From positions 1 to 11,160 of the forward strand of contig JAODNG010000550.1 in assembly GCA_025465385.1 (NCBI GenBank): a stretch of DNA of 11,160 nt. Direction: 5' to 3'. The DNA is from Pseudonocardiales bacterium. GTDB lineage: Bacteria > Actinomycetota > Actinomycetes > Mycobacteriales > Pseudonocardiaceae. The notes under the pieces are model-generated. The model did not search any database. It had not been told where the DNA came from and worked only from the letters and a program-made list of their open reading frames with translations. Position 1 is the first letter of the stretch. Each line of letters opens with the position of its first letter. The translations under genes and the position numbers were made by a program. Shown one piece after another: positions 7,795 to 11,160 of the stretch.

Positions 7795-7992
7795 TCAGAA
7801 GACGTACAGGCCGACCGCCCACCCTACGCTGGTGATGATCATCACCAGGATCGTCCAGAGATAGACTTTCCGCGCGGTGACCCAGATTCCGGGCTCGGGT
7901 GGCGTCTGCGGCGGCTTGCGTAGGTCGGCGGCGTGACGCCGCATGTGGTCATTGAGCTCCCGCTCCCACTGCTTGCGGTCGTGGATCTTCAC
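7795..7992 (-). CDS. Small single-TM membrane protein
   Basis: 65 residues from a GTG start. The first about 40 residues are strongly charged and polar (DRKQWERELNDHMRRHAADL) and probably helical, followed by a Pro-rich turn KPPQTPPEPG. The last 23 residues are one hydrophobic segment, VYLWTILVMIITSVGWAVG, ending LYVF. The layout suggests an inner-membrane protein with a cytoplasmic N-terminal helix and a C-terminal anchor. A GAGG-containing purine stretch lies upstream of the start on the minus strand. It runs divergently from uvrD2 across 100 bp. I do not recognise a named family. The clean TM organisation and the gap it fills argue that it is real, not a chance frame. Confidence 0.65.
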   Translation of the reverse strand: MKIHDRKQWERELNDHMRRHAADLRKPPQTPPEPGIWVTARKVYLWTILVMIITSVGWAVGLYVF

Positions 7993-8092
7993 TGGCCCAC
8001 CATCCTCGCCGCGAACCGTCTACAGACCGAACACGTCACGCATCATAACGCTTCGTGGCGGTTGCTGGGAGGTGTCGGAGCGCTCTGCGAGA
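7993..8092. promoter_or_regulatory. Divergent promoter region
   Basis: This 100-bp gap must serve both the small minus-strand membrane gene and uvrD2. ATCATA at 8042-8047 reads TATGAT on the minus strand, a good -10 for the small gene, but no -35 is recognisable. On the plus strand GAGAAT (8089-8094) lies 7 nt before an in-frame GTG at 8102, a spacing seen in leaderless actinobacterial genes; GGAG at 8077-8080 would instead serve ATG 8093. Confidence 0.35.
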
Positions 8093-9877
8093 ATGCAGAC
8101 CGTGCGCACCGGCCGAGCTGATCGTGATCCCCTGGACGGGCTCGACGACGAGCAATGCGCCGCGGTGTCCGCGCCACGTGGACCAGTCTGCGTGCTGGCC
8201 GGTGCAGGCACCGGAAAGACGCGCGCCATCACCCGGCGTATCGCCCAGCTGGTTCGCACCGGCCATGTTGCCCCCGGGCAGGTCCTTGCGGTGACGTTCA
8301 CCGCTCGCGCGGCGGGGGAGTTGCGCACCCGATTGCGTGATCTGGGCATAGCCGGCGTACAAGCTCGAACGTTTCATGCCGCGGCGCTGCGCCAGCTGCG
8401 TTACTTCTGGCCCCAGGTCGTGGGTGACCAGCCGTGGCCGCTGCTGGAGCACAAGCTGCGGCTGGTCGGCCAGGCCGCGCAGCGGGCTGGCGCCGGGGCT
8501 GGCGCTGATGACCTGCGCGACTTCGCCGGTGAGATCGAGTGGGCCAAGGCCAGCCTGGTCACCGCTGCGGACTATCCCGCCGCGGTGGCTGCGGCCCGCC
8601 GCGCCACCCCGGTGCCGCCCGCACAGGTCGCGGCGGTTTACGCCGCATACGAGGAGCTCAAGAACCGCAACCGGATGCTCGACTTCGACGATCTGCTGCT
8701 GCACACCGTGGCTGCGCTGGAAGAGCATTGCGCGGTGGCACAGGAGTTCCGGGACCGCTACCGCTGCTTCGTCGTCGACGAATACCAGGACGTCACGCCG
8801 CTGCAGCAGCGGCTGCTCGACGCCTGGTTGGGCGCCCGAGACGACCTCACCGTCGTCGGTGACGCGAACCAGACCATCTACTCCTTCGCCGGCGCGACTC
8901 CCCGCTTTCTCCTGGAGTTCACCAGGCGATTCCCCGATGCCGTGACGGTGCGGCTGCACCGCGACTATCGCTCCACACCCCAGGTCGTGTGGCTGGCGAA
9001 CCGGGTGATCTCTGCTGCAGCCAGCCGGCCGGCGGGAGCCCGGCTGCAGCTGACGGGCCAGCAGCCGCCAGGTCCGCAGCCGTCGTTCGCCGAGCATGAT
9101 GACGAGGCCGCCGAGGCCGACGCAGTGGCTGAGGCCATCGCGGAGCTGCTGCGGCACGGCACCCCCGCTGCCGAAATCGCGGTTCTGTACCGGGTGAACG
9201 CCCAGTCCGAGGCGTACGAACGAGCATTGGATGCTCGGGAGATCCCATTTCAGGTCCGCGGTGGCGAGCGGTTCTTTCATCGCCCGGAAATCCGAGCCGC
9301 GATCCGCGCGCTGCGGGCGGCCGCCACCGCAGCCACCGGGAATCCGGCGGTCGACCTGGGCGGCACCGTCCGCGCGGTCCTGGCCCGGCAGGGACTTACC
9401 ACGCAGCCGCCGGCCGGCAGTGCCGCGCGATCCAGATGGGAATCGCTGCGCGCGCTGGCCGAGCTGGCCGATGACCTGGCAGGCAGCACCGCCGACGCCG
9501 ACCTTGGCCAGCTCGTCGCTGAGATTGACGCCCGCGCCGACGCCGCGCACCCACCCGCTGTGCAGGGCGTGACGTTGGCCTCCTTGCACTCGGCGAAGGG
9601 GCTGGAATGGGACGCGGTTTTCCTGGTCGGGCTCGTCGACGGGACGCTGCCGATCCAGTACGCCGAGGGTGACCAGGCCGCGCTGGAAGAGGAGCGCCGG
9701 TTGCTTTACGTCGGTGTCACCAGAGCCCGCCGCCGGCTTGCGCTGTCGTGGGCGCTGTCGCGCAGTGCGGGCGGCAGGCGTTCGCGGCGTCGCAGCCGTT
9801 TTGTCCACGGCCTGGTGCCCCAGGTCGACCCGCCGCCGCGGCTGCCGCCCGCGACAGCGGGGTCCAAGCGACGCTGA
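8093..9877 (+). CDS. uvrD2: ATP-dependent DNA helicase UvrD2 (SF1A), without HRDC domain
   Basis: 594 residues with every SF1A (UvrD/PcrA/Rep) helicase motif. These are Q-motif LDDEQCAAV, motif I AGAGTGKTR (36-43 and on), Ia VTFTARAAGELRTRL, II VVDEYQD (Asp229), III VVGDANQTIYSFAGA, IV LHRDYRSTPQVV, V SLHSAKGLEWDAVFLVGL and VI LLYVGVTRARR (Tyr539). Sequence stretches such as AGEIEWAKASL, LDFDDLLLHT and YRCFVVDEYQDVTPLQQR match mycobacterial UvrD2 as I recall it. UvrD2 unwinds DNA 3'-5' in repair. The protein stops about 50 residues after motif VI, in a basic tail (SRRRSRFVHGL to GSKRR). The tetracysteine and HRDC domains that extend mycobacterial UvrD2 to about 700 residues are absent. The frame stays open back to 7943, but those residues are not helicase-like. 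ATG 8093 is preferred, with GTG 8102 possible. whiB7 lies downstream, as in mycobacteria. Confidence 0.93.
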   Translation: MQTVRTGRADRDPLDGLDDEQCAAVSAPRGPVCVLAGAGTGKTRAITRRIAQLVRTGHVAPGQVLAVTFTARAAGELRTRLRDLGIAGVQARTFHAAALRQLRYFWPQVVGDQPWPLLEHKLRLVGQAAQRAGAGAGADDLRDFAGEIEWAKASLVTAADYPAAVAAARRATPVPPAQVAAVYAAYEELKNRNRMLDFDDLLLHTVAALEEHCAVAQEFRDRYRCFVVDEYQDVTPLQQRLLDAWLGARDDLTVVGDANQTIYSFAGATPRFLLEFTRRFPDAVTVRLHRDYRSTPQVVWLANRVISAAASRPAGARLQLTGQQPPGPQPSFAEHDDEAAEADAVAEAIAELLRHGTPAAEIAVLYRVNAQSEAYERALDAREIPFQVRGGERFFHRPEIRAAIRALRAAATAATGNPAVDLGGTVRAVLARQGLTTQPPAGSAARSRWESLRALAELADDLAGSTADADLGQLVAEIDARADAAHPPAVQGVTLASLHSAKGLEWDAVFLVGLVDGTLPIQYAEGDQAALEEERRLLYVGVTRARRRLALSWALSRSAGGRRSRRRSRFVHGLVPQVDPPPRLPPATAGSKRR

Positions 9878-9879
9878 CC

Positions 9880-9938
9880 CCCATCGCCGGGTGACGGACG
9901 GTCGGCGCGGCCGCGCTGGCGGCATCGCCCGGGATGGG
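9880..9938. terminator. Large stem-loop after uvrD2
   Basis: CCCATC (9880-9885) and CCGGG (9887-9891), separated by one bulged G, pair with CCCGG (9928-9932) and GATGGG (9933-9938). The loop contains a perfect 12-bp palindrome, GCGCGGCCGCGC (9905-9916). It starts 2 bp after the uvrD2 stop and ends 13 bp before the AT-rich box of the whiB7 promoter, so it could insulate the two. There is no T-tract, and terminator function is inferred. Confidence 0.4.
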
Positions 9939-9951
9939 TACGAAAAGCCAG

Positions 9952-9988
9952 AAAATCGATTGCCGGTGTATCAACAGCGCTCTAGCCT
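9952..9988 (+). promoter_or_regulatory. whiB7 promoter with WhiB7-responsive AT-rich box
   Basis: AAAAT (9952-9956) lies 3 bp upstream of the -35 TTGCCG (9960-9965), which is 17 bp from the -10 TAGCCT (9983-9988, TANNNT type). Transcription should start near A9996. An AT-rich element about 3 bp upstream of the -35 is the known signature of WhiB7-activated promoters, where the WhiB7 AT-hook binds beside the primary sigma factor. Positive autoregulation of whiB7 is therefore likely. Confidence 0.65.
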
Positions 9989-10016
9989 TGCTCTTACTCC
10001 TGGAGGCGGTCGTTGC

Positions 10017-10304
10017 ATGCGGCTGACCAGGGCGGATCATCCAGCCACTGAGCGTGGCTCGAACGGGAGGGAGGTGCTGGCAATGGAGACGTCTATGACC
10101 ACCGGCGCCCGCGATCTCCACCAGTTCGGGGCCCTCGGTGTACCTGGGGGGACCTGGTCCCGCCGTCTGCGGACCGTGCCGTCCGGCGCGCTTCGGTTGC
10201 GCGCTGGAAGTTCCTTCCAGGCCCGCTACCGGGCTCTGGTCCACCCGACCGGCATTGATCTGCCCGTTACCGACCGCATGCGTTTGTCCGCATCGGAGCC
10301 TTGA
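10017..10304 (+). CDS. Upstream ORF in the whiB7 leader
   Basis: The frame from ATG 10017 runs 95 codons to TGA 10302-10304. A Shine-Dalgarno GGAGGCGG lies at 10002-10009. A second in-frame ATG at 10083 has its own strong site, GGGAGGGAGG, just upstream and would give 73 residues (METSMTTGARDLHQFG...). The peptide has no recognised domain and is rich in Arg, Gly and Pro, with several hairpins embedded in its codons. The stop lies 28 nt before the terminator hairpin of the leader. It is therefore more likely a regulatory ORF, whose translation controls whiB7 transcription, than a functional protein. It is long for such an ORF. Which start is used is unclear; both RBSs look good. Confidence 0.5.
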   Translation: MRLTRADHPATERGSNGREVLAMETSMTTGARDLHQFGALGVPGGTWSRRLRTVPSGALRLRAGSSFQARYRALVHPTGIDLPVTDRMRLSASEP

Positions 10305-10332
10305 TTCTCGAGCCAGCAGCAACCGGCTCATG

Positions 10333-10370
10333 AAGGCCGCGGACCGCGCAGCGGGATCCGCGGCCTTTGT
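10333..10370 (+). terminator. Intrinsic terminator in the whiB7 leader (attenuator)
   Basis: AAGGCCGCGGA (10333-10343) pairs perfectly with TCCGCGGCCTT (10357-10367), and the 13-nt loop holds a further CCGC-GCA-GCGG stem (10344-10354). The T-rich run TTTGTGTGTT follows. It stands 78 bp before the whiB7 start and 28 bp after the upstream ORF, with no gene ending at it, so its most plausible job is premature termination of the whiB7 message. Confidence 0.75.
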
Positions 10371-10433
10371 GTGTTGCTAGGTCCTCATCCCGCGGCGGGC
10401 ACGGTACCGGCGAGTTCCACCGGCACCACGACC

Positions 10434-10440
10434 GAGGAGG
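10434..10440 (+). promoter_or_regulatory. Strong Shine-Dalgarno of whiB7
   Basis: GAGGAGG, within the purine run GAGGAGGAGAG, ends 8 nt before GTG 10449. It fixes the start there and not at the upstream in-frame GTG 10371, which lies in the terminator's T-rich tail. Confidence 0.75.
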
Positions 10441-10448
10441 AGAGACAA

Positions 10449-10823
10449 GTGTTGACCGCGACCGTCCCGCTGGATGGGGGGGCGTTGCCCGACCTGCTGA
10501 GTGGGGCGGAGCTGGCCCACCTGCTCGATACCGCGCATTCCGGCGCCGCTCTGCCCTGTCGTGCACACGACCCGGATCTCTGGTTCGCCGAGTCGCCAGC
10601 GGACCTGGAGCAGGCTAAGCGGTTTTGCGCAGGTTGCCCCATCAAGGCCGCCTGCCTGGAAAGCGCGCTGTCAAGGCAGGAGCCCTGGGGCGTCTGGGGT
10701 GGCGAGATCTTCGAACACGGTGCGATCGTCGCCCGCAAGCGCCCGCGTGGCCGGCCCAGCAAGGCCGCCCTGGAACAGGATCGCGCCAACCGCGAGCGCG
10801 CCGAACGGGAAACCGCCGCCTAA
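10449..10823 (+). CDS. whiB7: WhiB7 redox-sensing iron-sulfur transcriptional activator
   Basis: 124 residues from GTG. Four cysteines in the WhiB arrangement, Cys37, Cys60, Cys63 (CAGC) and Cys69, would hold a [4Fe-4S] cluster; the surrounding HDPDLWFAESPADLEQAK is the WhiB core. EPWGVWGGE (78-86) is the tryptophan turn that contacts region 4 of the primary sigma factor, and the AT-hook RPRGRPSK (98-105) is specific to the WhiB7 subclass. WhiB7 activates intrinsic antibiotic-resistance genes (exporters, ribosome-protection and drug-modifying enzymes) when translation is inhibited. The acidic tail rich in Glu/Arg after the hook is slightly longer than in mycobacteria. Expression should be controlled by an autoregulated promoter and by leader attenuation upstream. 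uvrD2 precedes it, as in mycobacteria, which supports orthology. Confidence 0.95.
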   Translation: MLTATVPLDGGALPDLLSGAELAHLLDTAHSGAALPCRAHDPDLWFAESPADLEQAKRFCAGCPIKAACLESALSRQEPWGVWGGEIFEHGAIVARKRPRGRPSKAALEQDRANRERAERETAA

Positions 10824-10826
10824 CCC

Positions 10827-10853
10827 GTTGGGGGCTCTTCAAGAGCCCCCAAC
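10827..10853 (+). terminator. Hairpin after whiB7
   Basis: GTTGGGGGCTCTT and AAGAGCCCCCAAC form a near-perfect stem of 11 or more base pairs around TTCAA, beginning 3 bp after the whiB7 stop. CCC upstream and GGG downstream could extend it across a small bulge. There is no T-tract, but position and stability point to a terminator. Confidence 0.65.
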
Positions 10854-11003
10854 CCGGGCCCGCGTGCCCACCACGACGACCAACGCTGCGCTGTCGCAGC
10901 GGCTGCGCTGCCATCGATCGTGGCTGCGGCTGGCCCGCTACGCCGATCAGCGCTCCAGCCACGCCACGGAACGCCTCTAATCAGCTGGCGCGCAAACTGC
11001 GCC
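10854..11003. other. Intergenic stretch between convergent genes
   Basis: 150 bp between the whiB7 hairpin and the stop of the permease on the other strand. I see no credible gene. GGCGC (10987-10991) and GCGCC (10999-11003) form a 5-bp stem directly after the permease stop on the minus strand and could be a weak terminator for it. Confidence 0.4.
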
Positions 11004-11160
11004 TTACTGGTATCTGAGGGCTTCGATCGGCAGTAGCCGGGCGGCGCGGTAGGCCGGGTAACCGCCGGCGATAAGTCCGATCGCTATGCTGATCGCGAAT
11101 GACACCCCGCCGGGAGCATCGGTGGCGCCGAAGGACGGCGCGATGGCGGCACCGAGCACA
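11004..11160 (-). CDS. ABC transporter permease (FtsX/MacB type), C-terminal end
   Basis: The last 51 residues of a minus-strand gene that continues beyond the window; the stop is TAA (TTA at 11004-11006). A hydrophobic segment, VSFAISIAIGLIAGGYPA, is followed by YRAARLLPIEALRYQ. This ending, 'PAxRAAxLxPIEALRYx', closes the last transmembrane helix of FtsX/MacB/LolC-type permeases, which move lipoproteins, peptides or drugs out of the membrane using a partner ATPase. The substrate cannot be told from this piece. It converges on whiB7. Confidence 0.85.
   Translation of the reverse strand, partial: VLGAAIAPSFGATDAPGGVSFAISIAIGLIAGGYPAYRAARLLPIEALRYQ

Larger units (their letters stand above)
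9996..10448 (+). promoter_or_regulatory. whiB7 5' leader, probable translation-dependent attenuator
   Basis: About 450 nt lie between the predicted transcription start and the whiB7 GTG. They contain an upstream ORF (10017-10304), a run of local hairpins and an intrinsic terminator (10333-10370). The local hairpins are GGGAC-CTG-GTCCC 10149-10161, GCGCGC arms 10186-10191/10199-10204, CTGGAA/TTCCAG 10204-10209/10215-10220, GCCCG/CGGGC 10221-10225/10230-10234 and GAGCC/GGCTC 10310-10314/10325-10329. Competing pairings exist: segment 1 TGCGGAC (10168-10174) with segment 2 GTCCGCA (10286-10292), or segment 2 GTCCGC plus GCCTT (10298-10302) with the terminator's 5' arm. Attenuated leaders with an upstream ORF are known for whiB7/wblC; the pairing proposed here is inferred. 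Confidence 0.6.

Noticed and set aside
7943..8092. 50-residue N-terminal extension of UvrD2
   Set aside because: It overlaps the divergent small gene and the intergenic region; the helicase homology begins just after ATG 8093.
8036..9925. 629-codon open frame antisense to uvrD2
   Set aside because: It is the GC-bias shadow of the helicase gene; the translation has no recognisable motifs and the plus strand carries all helicase motifs in order.
10371..10448. Longer WhiB7 from GTG 10371
   Set aside because: That codon lies in the T-rich tail of the leader terminator and has no RBS, whereas GTG 10449 has a strong Shine-Dalgarno site at the right distance.
10501..11017. Overlapping plus-strand frames running past whiB7 (10501-10980 and 10625-11017)
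   Set aside because: They are shadow frames of whiB7 extended through a non-coding gap and its terminator hairpin; no start signal or family resemblance.

Overview
This is a GC-rich window of ordinary actinobacterial chromosome. GTG starts, GC-biased third codon positions and tightly packed genes all fit. The uvrD2-whiB7 neighbourhood matches the one in mycobacteria and their relatives. The wording of the proteins suggests a Pseudonocardiales-like actinomycete, but the genus cannot be read from this sequence. I see no insertion sequence, phage, CRISPR array, tRNA or rRNA.

Layout. 1-474 (+) is the 3' end of a GIN/DUF2807 beta-repeat protein. 475-787 is a regulatory gap with 21-bp-phased direct repeats. 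788-3421 (+) is a large ATP-binding LuxR (LAL-type) regulator. 20 bp later comes a saccharopine-dehydrogenase-like NAD(P) oxidoreductase (3442-4554), probably in the same transcript. An 84-bp gap with overlapping inverted repeats leads to a second operon: a small two-TM protein (about 4639-5094), a catalytic M16 zinc peptidase (5091-6404) and its non-catalytic M16 partner (6404-7765). These three genes overlap end to start. A hairpin at 7767-7788 separates them from a convergent 65-aa single-TM protein (7795-7992, -).

The right third holds the DNA-repair helicase uvrD2 (8093-9877, +), shortened at the C terminus. It is followed by whiB7 (10449-10823, +), the redox/antibiotic-stress regulator that activates intrinsic resistance genes. 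Between them lies the most interesting part of the window. It has a promoter with an AT-rich box 3 bp upstream of the -35 (the WhiB7 autoregulation signature). It then has a transcribed leader of about 450 nt with a 95- or 73-codon upstream ORF, a chain of small hairpins and a strong intrinsic terminator before whiB7. Segments of the leader can form alternative pairings like those of a trp-type attenuator, so that translation of the upstream ORF could decide whether whiB7 is transcribed. WhiB7 attenuation is known in other actinobacteria; the particular pairing and the long upstream ORF proposed here are inference. A hairpin follows whiB7, and the window ends in the C-terminus of a convergent ABC-transporter (FtsX/MacB-type) permease.
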